DNA of 27,781 bases from a virus. Positions within the stretch are counted from its first letter, which is position 1. The number at the start of each line of letters is the position of its first letter. Location of the stretch: IMG/VR virus record IMGVR_UViG_3300025438_000108, positions 1-27,781 of that record; one strand, given 5' to 3'. The position numbers were made by a program, and so were the translations under genes. Below, piece by piece: positions 22,720 to 27,781 of this stretch. The notes beneath the pieces were generated by a model. The model was not told the DNA's origin and did no database searches. It saw nothing but the letters and a program-made list of their open reading frames with translations.

Positions 22720-23194
22720 AATAGACATAGACCAAAAAGTAGCTGAAATAAAGAACCCACTACAGTCGGAGAGAAAATGGGGAATTGCTAAACGTGATAA
22801 TATCACTTTTAGAGGCTCTAAAATAAAAGCTAGACAATTTGTACGAATTGTTCAAAATAGTCTCCCTAAACTTACCAAAATTGATACTGGTAAGCAACTA
22901 GACCATAGAGAGAACCTTATAAAAGCATATTGCAACGCAGGACTTACTGGTATGACTAAATACGAGAAGTTAATTTGGGGAGTTTTTAAGGCATCTTCTT
23001 TTACACAGGATTTGAAAAAATTGTCGGTAAGAACCCAAAACATAGTAAGAAAATGTTTTGAAATTTCAGACATTAATTCTATAGATTTAAACACATTTTC
23101 TCAAAAGTCTTTGGAGCAGATTATGGAGACCAAAGGAGCAGGAGCAAAAACTAAAGAAGAGATTGTAGAATTGAGAGGTAAATACATATCTTAA
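22709..23194 (+). CDS. Unknown protein ending in an RNA polymerase alpha-CTD-like HhH domain
   Basis: The protein has 161 residues. The first 100 are charged and not recognised. Residues 104-158 (KLSVRTQNIVRK to GAGAKTKEEIVEL) resemble the C-terminal domain of bacterial RNA polymerase alpha: the LSVR-x-x-N signature gives Arg108 and Asn111 with the same spacing as Arg265/Asn268 of E. coli alpha, and GAGAKTKEEI puts Gly145, Lys147 and Thr148 where alpha has Gly296, Lys298 and Ser299. These are the DNA-contacting positions of alpha. A generic HhH DNA-binding role is the safer reading. It overlaps the HNH gene by 11 bp and the next start (TAATG). Confidence 0.65.
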   Translation: MSHKIDIDQKVAEIKNPLQSERKWGIAKRDNITFRGSKIKARQFVRIVQNSLPKLTKIDTGKQLDHRENLIKAYCNAGLTGMTKYEKLIWGVFKASSFTQDLKKLSVRTQNIVRKCFEISDINSIDLNTFSQKSLEQIMETKGAGAKTKEEIVELRGKYIS

Positions 23195-23682
23195 TGGGAG
23201 TTTGGGATGACATAAATGGAGGAGCAGATAGAAAAATCCCAGTCAATAAAAAGAGAAAATCTAAACAACGTAAAATAGAAAAAAAGATAAGCTATGAAGT
23301 AGCTGAATTTTTAGTAAAAAAATATCCTACAGTAGAATTTAGATTTGATATAGCAGCAGATATAAGACTTACTGTAGGTCAATCTGCAATTTCTAAAGAA
23401 AAATTGCGACACAAAAGAGGCTACCACGATTTGACTATTTTAGAAGCAAGAGGCGGTTATTTTGGGATGCTAATAGAACTTAAAAAAGAAGTTTCTGATG
23501 TTTATAGATTAGATGGTAAACTAAAGAAGAGTTTTGATAAAAATACAGGCACAGACCATAATGTAGAACAGTCAGAGCACCTTGCTAGTATGAGGAGCAA
23601 AGGGTATTGGGCTGGTTATGGTTTTGGATTGGAACATACTTTACAAATTATAGACGAATATATGAATATGCCTACGACCTAA
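23194..23682 (+). CDS. VRR-NUC-type nuclease (PD-(D/E)XK)
   Basis: The 162-residue protein starts with a basic stretch (KKRKSKQRKIEKK). The nuclease core shows the conserved order: GYHDLTIL (Asp79), the GMLIELK strand (Glu95, Lys97), GKLKKSF, a Gln126 in VEQSEHL, then SKGYWAGYGFGLEHTLQIIDEYM, which is the usual last helix of VRR-NUC proteins. Such phage proteins may act as junction-resolving or structure-specific nucleases, which fits the recombination block. The exact substrate cannot be read from sequence. The start is in a TAATG overlap with the preceding gene. Confidence 0.82.
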   Translation: MGVWDDINGGADRKIPVNKKRKSKQRKIEKKISYEVAEFLVKKYPTVEFRFDIAADIRLTVGQSAISKEKLRHKRGYHDLTILEARGGYFGMLIELKKEVSDVYRLDGKLKKSFDKNTGTDHNVEQSEHLASMRSKGYWAGYGFGLEHTLQIIDEYMNMPTT

Positions 23683-23683
23683 T

Positions 23684-23714
23684 TTTGGTTATAAACAATT
23701 AAACACTATATTTG
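23684..23714 (+). promoter_or_regulatory. Divergent copy of the palindromic promoter, before the lysis genes (leaderless)
   Basis: TTTGGTTATAAACAAT (23684-23699) differs from the perfect palindrome at two positions. The -7 box TATATTTG is at 23707-23714, with a 19-nt spacer. ATG 23719 begins 5 nt after the box. The changed box may place the lysis cassette under a different timing or factor. Confidence 0.75.
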
Positions 23715-23718
23715 CTAA

Positions 23719-24330
23719 ATGAAAACACAAGGACTTATACCAATTATAGATTGCGGACACGGCTATATGATAGCAGGACAATATCAAACAGCAGGAAAAA
23801 GAAGCCCTAATTGGGATAAGGGAGTTTTGTATGAGGGAGTTAGTAATAAAGATTTTGGTTGGGCTATTATGCAGGAACTAAATAGTAGAAATATTCCTTA
23901 CTATGCTTCAAACCCAGAGTTAAAAGATATTTCTTTACGCTCCAGAGTAAATAGAGCAGATGCGATATATAAATCTAATCCAAGTACTTATTTACTATCT
24001 ATTCACAGTAACGCAGGAGGAGGCACAGGAATTGAGGGTTTTACCAGTAAAGGAGATACACCGTCTGATCCAATTTGTGAAGAGTTTTTAAAAGACATAG
24101 AAAGCAATTTTCCAAAATTAAAACCTAGATTTGATTGGTTTGATGGAGACAGAGATAAGGAAGCAGACTATTTTATTTTAAAGAATACTCTTGGTCCTGC
24201 ATTGCTTTTAGAACTTCTTTTTATGGATAAAAAAGAAGATTACGATTTGTTGTGGGATGAAAGTTTTAGAGCATCTATGGTATGTACTATTTGTGATACC
24301 ATACAAAGATTATACAATGGAAAAAGCTAA
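23719..24330 (+). CDS. N-acetylmuramoyl-L-alanine amidase endolysin (Amidase_3)
   Basis: The 203-residue single-domain enzyme has the complete Amidase_3 zinc site: His14 (IDCGHG), Glu39 (LYEGVSNKD), His96 (LSIHSNAGGG), and catalytic Glu165 (LLLELLFMD). These enzymes cut the bond between N-acetylmuramic acid and the L-alanine of the peptide stem. There is no signal peptide, so release to the wall would depend on a holin. No separate wall-binding domain is present, as in many phages of Gram-negative hosts. It is the first gene of the lysis cassette, after a divergent promoter, and its last 14 bp overlap the next gene. Confidence 0.92.
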   Translation: MKTQGLIPIIDCGHGYMIAGQYQTAGKRSPNWDKGVLYEGVSNKDFGWAIMQELNSRNIPYYASNPELKDISLRSRVNRADAIYKSNPSTYLLSIHSNAGGGTGIEGFTSKGDTPSDPICEEFLKDIESNFPKLKPRFDWFDGDRDKEADYFILKNTLGPALLLELLFMDKKEDYDLLWDESFRASMVCTICDTIQRLYNGKS

Positions 24331-24685
24331 AGCGATATTTAATAATAGAGGTTGGCTCTATGTAGTTGTAGTATTGGTACTATTTTTTGTAGGGTATAAA
24401 GTATTCGTTTCTAAAGAATGGACTTTTTCAGTAGAAGATGAAGCAAAACTATTAAAACTACAGGAAGAGAAAAAAGAACTAGAAGATGCCCTTATAGTTT
24501 TTAGGAAAAAGAATGACAGCCTAGCAAAAGTTAGCGATGCAAGATATAAAAGATGGAACAGTTCCAGAATAGATTTTTTTAATTTAAAAAAGAAATACGA
24601 TGAAGAGCGTAGGATTAATGCTAATATGTCTATGGATGACCACGTACGCAAATTGTCAGAATGGCTCAATTCCAAAGAGTACTAA
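24317..24685 (+). CDS. Inner-membrane spanin-like protein
   Basis: The start is ATG 24317 (MEKAKAIF); the longer reading from 24257 runs inside the endolysin and is rejected. The product is 122 residues: a short cytoplasmic N-terminus, one membrane segment at about 13-31 (WLYVVVVLVLFFVGYKVFV), and a periplasmic charged coiled coil (about 40-105). This is the plan of an i-spanin (Rz-type). It overlaps the endolysin at its 5' end and is overlapped by the next gene at its 3' end, typical of Rz/Rz1 pairs. A holin function is possible because no other holin is next to the endolysin. Confidence 0.7.
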   Translation: MEKAKAIFNNRGWLYVVVVLVLFFVGYKVFVSKEWTFSVEDEAKLLKLQEEKKELEDALIVFRKKNDSLAKVSDARYKRWNSSRIDFFNLKKKYDEERRINANMSMDDHVRKLSEWLNSKEY

Positions 24686-25073
24686 AGATAGTGTAAAAAC
24701 TGTTTTTGAATACCCTAAAAGAATTAAGTATAAAGGAACTTGGGTTACTTTAGTTAAGGATAGTAGCGTAGTTAAAATTAATCGTTCTAGGATAGATTTT
24801 AGAGAGTGTTCATCTTTATTAGATAGTGCTAAAGTGAGAATTAAATTAGCAGATTTGGTAATTGACGAAAACCGAGTAGAAATATTAAGTTTGAGGTCAG
24901 AAGTTCTAAAGTTTAACGACTTAATGAAAAATCAGAATGATACAAGGAATTTATTAGATTTAAAAATAAATGGATTACAAACAGAGAATAAAAAATTAAG
25001 ACGAAAGACAGGCTTTTTAGGAGGAGTTGTAGCAGTCTTGGTAGCAGTTACGGTAGTGATTGCACTAAAATAA
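24600..25073 (+). CDS. Secreted protein with C-terminal membrane anchor, spanin-like
   Basis: The 157-residue protein is in a different frame from the i-spanin-like gene and overlaps its last 86 bp. The N-terminus is a signal sequence (KSVGLMLICLWMTTYANC); Cys19 follows Tyr-Ala-Asn, a poor but possible lipobox for Bacteroidota. A coiled coil spans about 70-135. The C-terminus is a membrane helix at about 138-156 (GFLGGVVAVLVAVTVVIAL). An N-terminal lipid-attachment-like signal with a C-terminal membrane helix is the u-spanin plan, but here it is next to an i-spanin-like gene. Its role in outer-membrane disruption is inferred. Confidence 0.65.
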   Translation: MKSVGLMLICLWMTTYANCQNGSIPKSTKDSVKTVFEYPKRIKYKGTWVTLVKDSSVVKINRSRIDFRECSSLLDSAKVRIKLADLVIDENRVEILSLRSEVLKFNDLMKNQNDTRNLLDLKINGLQTENKKLRRKTGFLGGVVAVLVAVTVVIALK

Positions 25074-25079
25074 ACGAAG

Positions 25080-25319
25080 ATGGCAGAAGTAAGTAGTGAA
25101 GTAGTAAAAAAAGGTATAAAGTTAGCGACAATCAAAGATTTTAGAGATACCTATGCAGGAGGAGTTTCTGCACAGGCTATTGCTTATGCACTATCTAATG
25201 ATTTAGTAGATTACATAAGAGTAGGAGAGCGTGTAAGAGTCATTGTTCTTACTGCTAAATCTCTAGCGTATCAACCAAACAGTAGCCCTAAAAGATATAA
25301 GACAAAATTGAGAATATAA
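25080..25319 (+). CDS. Small HTH-like DNA-binding protein
   Basis: The 79-residue protein has a central segment VSAQAIAYALSNDLVDYIRVGERVRVIVLTAKSLAYQPN (about 29-67) that looks like the helix-turn-helix plus wing of MerR/excisionase-like proteins, a pattern common in small phage and flavobacterial proteins. The C-terminus is basic (KRYKTKLR). It begins 6 bp after the spanin-like gene and is followed by a terminator, so it ends the lysis unit. A regulatory role is plausible; specificity is unknown. Confidence 0.6.
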   Translation: MAEVSSEVVKKGIKLATIKDFRDTYAGGVSAQAIAYALSNDLVDYIRVGERVRVIVLTAKSLAYQPNSSPKRYKTKLRI

Positions 25320-25338
25320 TATTTTCAATAGTAAGTAA

Positions 25339-25378
25339 AAATGCACTAGAGATTATCTGGTGCATTTCTTTTTTAAAT
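25339..25378 (+). terminator. Rho-independent terminator after the lysis unit
   Basis: AAATGCAC (25339-25346) pairs perfectly with GTGCATTT (25360-25367) around a 13-nt loop, followed by CTTTTTTAAATTT. It lies 19 bp after a stop codon and just before promoter copy 5. Confidence 0.85.
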
Positions 25379-25382
25379 TTTA

Positions 25383-25414
25383 TTTGTTTATAAACAAAAT
25401 TTTTTATATCTTTG
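25383..25414 (+). promoter_or_regulatory. Palindrome-type phage promoter, copy 5
   Basis: The perfect palindrome lies at 25383-25398, the -7 box TATCTTTG at 25407-25414, with a 20-nt spacer. The leader contains CAGTCA (25430-25435) two bases before ATG 25438. Confidence 0.9.
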
Positions 25415-25437
25415 AAGTATTAAACAAAACAGTCAGA

Positions 25438-25794
25438 ATGAAATTAGATTTAAAGAAACCCTGCGGAGGGACTTGTAACTGCCCTTTTAGAACAGATAGT
25501 TTAAAAGGTTGGTTAGGACAAGAAAGAGCAGAAGAATTAGTATCGGCTCTATACGAACAAGATTTAACTTTTTCTTGCCATAAAACTACTACAGATACAG
25601 AAGATGGATTTGACCGCAGTAGTGATAATAATACTCAACATTGTGCAGGGGCTGTGATTATGATGGAAAAGTCGGAACAAGCAAATCAAATGATGAGACT
25701 AATGGAGCGTATAGGTCTGTATGACAGAAATAAATTAGATATGACTTCTCCAGTATTTGACACTCCAGAACAATTTATAGAACATCACACTTAA
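25438..25794 (+). CDS. Cys-rich DUF6283-like protein
   Basis: The start is ATG 25438 (MKLDLKKPCGG). A longer reading from 25360 would begin inside the terminator and promoter and is rejected. The 118-residue product has Cys9, Cys13 and Cys15 (PCGGTCNCPFR), then FSCHK (Cys47, His48) and QHCAGA (His67, Cys68). That order, with CPFR, CH-x-T and CAG, matches the DUF6283 proteins found in many phages and actinobacterial genomes; a metal or Fe-S site is likely. It is the first gene after promoter copy 5. Its function is unknown. Confidence 0.75.
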   Translation: MKLDLKKPCGGTCNCPFRTDSLKGWLGQERAEELVSALYEQDLTFSCHKTTTDTEDGFDRSSDNNTQHCAGAVIMMEKSEQANQMMRLMERIGLYDRNKLDMTSPVFDTPEQFIEHHT

Positions 25795-25806
25795 AACCAG
25801 TCAGAT

Positions 25807-26247
25807 ATGGACACATTAAAACAAGCAAGACAAGAATTAGAGAAAAAATTAATTGATAAAGGAGGAAAATGTCCTTGTTGTACGCAATTTGCCAAGGCGT
25901 ACAAAAGAAAAATAACGTACTCAATGGCGTACTGTCTTATACGAATGTTAAATAAGTTTGGTACTAATTTAGATTTTCATTTAATGGAACAATCTACTGT
26001 TATGGGAATGGGTGCTAAATATACTGGAGATTTTCCTAAATTAAAATACTGGGGACTAATAGAAAGTAAAAAAAGTGGGCATTATCAAATAACCAAAAAA
26101 GGGTCAGATTTTGTAAATAATTTTTTAACAGTACAAAAATATATACATATTTATAATAATAAACATTATGACACTTCTGGAGATTTTGTTAGTATTATAG
26201 ACTGTCTAAATGAAATGTTTAACTATAATGAATTAATGAAAAAATGA
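25807..26247 (+). CDS. Zinc-ribbon / winged-helix-like protein
   Basis: The 146-residue protein has an N-terminal CPCCTQFAKAYKRKI (Cys22, Cys24, Cys25). It is followed by a helical region (SMAYCLIRMLNKFG), FPKLKYWGLIESKKSGHYQITKKGSDFVNN, which looks like the recognition helix and wing of a winged helix, and a C-terminal helix. The pattern recurs in phage proteins that combine a small metal site with a winged helix. A DNA-binding role is inferred. CAGTCA (25798-25803) lies just before the start, and the stop overlaps the next ATG (ATGA). Confidence 0.6.
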   Translation: MDTLKQARQELEKKLIDKGGKCPCCTQFAKAYKRKITYSMAYCLIRMLNKFGTNLDFHLMEQSTVMGMGAKYTGDFPKLKYWGLIESKKSGHYQITKKGSDFVNNFLTVQKYIHIYNNKHYDTSGDFVSIIDCLNEMFNYNELMKK

Positions 26248-26450
26248 AAGAACAGTTTAAAAATGCCAGACTTCACGGAACTATCAATATTAAGATGGAC
26301 GATAAAGAAGCATTCGCTCCTGCTCTTAAATTTTCTGAAACTTTTTTAGATAGTGTCTTCGATAAAGAAGATGTGAAAGCGACTATGTACATAGACGGAA
26401 TGACTGAAAAGATTGATACAGTTATTAGAAAAAACTATAAGCCTCACTAA
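26244..26450 (+). CDS. Small unknown protein, first copy of a repeated gene
   Basis: The protein has 68 residues. From about residue 18 (DDKEAFAPALKFSETFLDSV) it matches the gene at 27526-27741, differing by one Val/Ala exchange in the shared part; the N-termini differ because of a frame change. It is acidic-helical and ends NYKPH. It overlaps the previous stop (ATGA) and is followed directly by the RNase HI start. The function is unknown. Confidence 0.7.
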   Translation: MKEQFKNARLHGTINIKMDDKEAFAPALKFSETFLDSVFDKEDVKATMYIDGMTEKIDTVIRKNYKPH

Positions 26451-26490
26451 ATGGGAAGTCTAACATTAAAATTTGACGGTGCTGCTGATA
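26292..26490 (+). repeat. Direct repeat, left copy
   Basis: This segment recurs at 27584-27781. Over about 190 bp I see three substitutions and one single-base gap (26301). It spans most of the small gene and the first 40 bp of RNase HI. The right copy runs off the window edge. Confidence 0.9.
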
Positions 26491-26906
26491 ATAACTCCAA
26501 GTTCAAATTTATGGGGGCAGGAGTTGCAGTATGGGAAAATGGAGAACGTTGTGAAGAGTTGGATTTTAAAAAGATGGCAGGAAGTAATGGAACTTCTAAC
26601 ATTGCCGAATGGGAAGCCTTGATAGAAGCATTAAAAACAGCCCACGCCTATACAATGGCAATAGATGCAGATGTTAAAATTAGAATTTATGGAGACAGTC
26701 AATTAATAATTAGACAATTCTCTGGTAGATACAAAGTTAAAGCCCCTCATTTAAAACACTATCACGACAAGGCTATGATGTATAAGAAGCTACTAGGTAG
26801 TAGATTGAGGATAGTTGAATGGATACCTAGAGAAGATAATAAAGAAGCAGATATACTTTCTAAAGAGGGCATCACAGACTATTTAAAAGAAGTAGGATTA
26901 ATTTAA
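26451..26906 (+). CDS. rnhA: RNase HI
   Basis: The 151-residue protein has the four catalytic acids in order: Asp9 (FDGAAD), Glu53 (NIAEWEALIEAL), Asp82 (YGDSQLI) and Asp134 (REDNKEAD). This fits RNase HI, which cuts RNA in RNA-DNA hybrids and would remove primers left by the phage primase, especially as the polymerase lacks a 5'-nuclease domain. There is no N-terminal hybrid-binding domain. The start abuts the preceding stop. A second copy of its start lies at 27742. Confidence 0.9.
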   Translation: MGSLTLKFDGAADNNSKFKFMGAGVAVWENGERCEELDFKKMAGSNGTSNIAEWEALIEALKTAHAYTMAIDADVKIRIYGDSQLIIRQFSGRYKVKAPHLKHYHDKAMMYKKLLGSRLRIVEWIPREDNKEADILSKEGITDYLKEVGLI

Positions 26907-26914
26907 TAATTTAT

Positions 26915-26945
26915 TTTGTTTATAAACAAAATTTTTGTATCTTTG
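26915..26945 (+). promoter_or_regulatory. Palindrome-type phage promoter, copy 6
   Basis: The perfect palindrome lies at 26915-26930, the -7 box TATCTTTG at 26938-26945, with a 19-nt spacer. CAGTCA (26966-26971) precedes ATG 26975. Confidence 0.9.
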
Positions 26946-26974
26946 ATTTGTTAAACAATTAAAATCAGTCAACA

Positions 26975-27544
26975 ATGGAAACCCAGTTAAAGCAGGATAT
27001 AATCTGCACAATTAGAATGTTACAATATGATGCAGACCAAATTTCTAAAGAAGAAATAGATACTGTATTATTAGCTGTACAAAATTCTATAAACCACGTA
27101 AAAATTACAAGCCTGCACGCAAACGATTTGAGAAATTTAGGATTTCTTCCTACAGATGATACGGATATAGAAAGACTTGCAGATAAGATGAGTAATGATT
27201 ACTGTACTCAATTATTTCATACCAGTTTGAATATTATAGCAGAGGCTAATGGAGTGTACCATTCAAAACAAGCAATGGAAACTTTGTCAGTTGTTTGCGG
27301 AGATTTAGAGGCACATAGTTACGACACTCCAGAAGATAAAAAGAAAGTTTCAGATGCTTATGTATGTTTAAACTATTCTTGTGATGTTGATGATTTTAAG
27401 GAGTGGAATTATGCAGAAGTACTAAAAGCAATGGAGGTTATGGAAAACAACCTTTGGAGATTCAATGACGAAAAAACCACTACATCATATACAAATTTAA
27501 TAAACAGAGTTAAAGAATTAATAGAATGGAGCAACAACTTATGA
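26975..27544 (+). CDS. Unknown 189-residue helical protein
   Basis: First gene after promoter copy 6. It is predicted mostly helical, acidic and soluble. The segment DLRNLGFLPTDDTDIERLADKMSNDYCTQLFHTSLNIIAE (about 51-90) resembles a repeated theme of small phage proteins (a short loop, then 'IERLADKM-x-x-Y' helices), but I cannot name a family. The C-terminal half has several Trp and acidic residues (DDFKEWNYAEVLKAMEVMENNLWRF). Its end overlaps the next gene by 19 bp. Confidence 0.7.
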   Translation: METQLKQDIICTIRMLQYDADQISKEEIDTVLLAVQNSINHVKITSLHANDLRNLGFLPTDDTDIERLADKMSNDYCTQLFHTSLNIIAEANGVYHSKQAMETLSVVCGDLEAHSYDTPEDKKKVSDAYVCLNYSCDVDDFKEWNYAEVLKAMEVMENNLWRFNDEKTTTSYTNLINRVKELIEWSNNL

Positions 27545-27741
27545 TGGAGACTTTAGATGATATAAATAGTGAACCTAAATTTAAAGATGGACATAAAGAA
27601 GCATTCGCTCCTGCTCTTAAATTTTCTGAAACTTTTTTAGATAGTGTTTTCGATAAAGAAGATGCGAAAGCGACTATGTACATAGACGGAATGACTGAAA
27701 AGATTGATACAGTTATTAGAAAAAACTATAAGCCTCACTAA
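27526..27741 (+). CDS. Small unknown protein, second copy
   Basis: The protein has 71 residues. From residue 22 (HKEAFAPALKFSETFLDSV) onward it is nearly identical to the 26244 gene. The first residues (MEQQLMMETLDDINSEPKFK) are unrelated because the shared DNA is entered in another frame before a single-base gap. It starts inside the 3' end of the preceding gene, so it looks like a repeat arm fused to a new N-terminus. The function is unknown. Confidence 0.65.
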   Translation: MEQQLMMETLDDINSEPKFKDGHKEAFAPALKFSETFLDSVFDKEDAKATMYIDGMTEKIDTVIRKNYKPH

Positions 27742-27781
27742 ATGGGAAGTCTAACATTAAAATTTGACGGTGCTGCCGATA
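27584..27781 (+). repeat. Direct repeat, right copy (continues past the window)
   Basis: The repeat lies 1,291 bp from the left copy. Its differences from 26292-26490 are few (for example GTT for GTC, GCG for GTG, GCC for GCT, and one missing base after 27592). Confidence 0.9.
27742..27781 (+). CDS. rnhA: Start of a second RNase HI copy (3' partial)
   Basis: The ATG at 27742 begins MGSLTLKFDGAAD, identical in protein to the first RNase HI through the first catalytic Asp. The window ends after 13 codons, so whether the copy is complete is unknown. Confidence 0.75.
   Translation, partial: MGSLTLKFDGAAD

Noticed and set aside
24257-24316. Upstream extension of the i-spanin-like gene
   Set aside because: It overlaps the endolysin coding end and would add an unnatural N-terminus before the membrane segment; ATG 24317 gives a standard i-spanin plan.
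25360-25437. Upstream extension of the Cys-rich gene
   Set aside because: The extension lies inside the terminator stem and the palindromic promoter, upstream of the predicted transcription start.

Overview
The window looks like the genome of a tailed double-stranded DNA phage (Caudoviricetes) that infects a member of the Bacteroidota, most likely a Flavobacteriia host. Four things point there: strong A+T richness; dense, overlapping genes that all lie on the plus strand; A-rich start contexts with few Shine-Dalgarno sequences; and recurrent promoters of the Bacteroidota type (TTTG, about 20 nt, then TAnnTTTG). The phage could not be identified further from sequence alone. Terminase, portal and capsid genes are not in the window.

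Layout. Positions 1-5400 carry the end of the structural/host-contact region: the 3' part of a tail fibre ending in a peptidase S74 chaperone, a small unknown protein, a 788-residue receptor-binding-like fibre with Ig/PKD-like domains, a holin-like membrane protein, and a cupin with both canonical motifs. Positions 5443-6418 hold two small unknown genes. They are followed by a 291-bp non-coding stretch full of palindromes (a candidate replication origin), a free-standing HNH homing endonuclease, a probable structured small RNA and a 24-codon ORF.

Positions 7448-23682 are a large replication/recombination block: DnaB-type helicase, HU/IHF-like protein, DnaG-type primase, UvsW-like SF2 helicase, family A DNA polymerase with a UDG-like N-terminus, ssDNA-binding protein, NinB-like protein, the SbcD/SbcC (gp47/gp46-type) pair, a protein ending in an RNA polymerase alpha-CTD-like domain, and a VRR-NUC-type nuclease. 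Three further mobile endonuclease-type genes (GIY-YIG, zinc/HNH-like, HNH) sit on each side of and between sbcD and sbcC.

Positions 23719-25073 are a lysis cassette: zinc amidase endolysin plus two overlapping spanin-like membrane proteins. A terminator follows a small HTH-like gene. The remainder has a Cys-rich DUF6283-like protein, a zinc/winged-helix protein, RNase HI and unknown genes. A segment of about 190 bp, covering a small gene and the start of RNase HI, is repeated 1,291 bp downstream at the right window edge.

Regulation. Six copies of a nearly invariant 31-32-nt promoter carry a perfect 16-bp palindrome (TTTGTTTATAAACAAA) overlapping the -33 element, and degenerate relatives precede at least two more transcription units. 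This looks like a phage-wide regulon. Two units (13440 and 23719) have the start codon 4-5 nt after the -7 element, so their mRNAs should be leaderless. By my visual count GATC (7 sites) and CATG (4 sites) are strongly depleted, which suggests past selection by host restriction systems.
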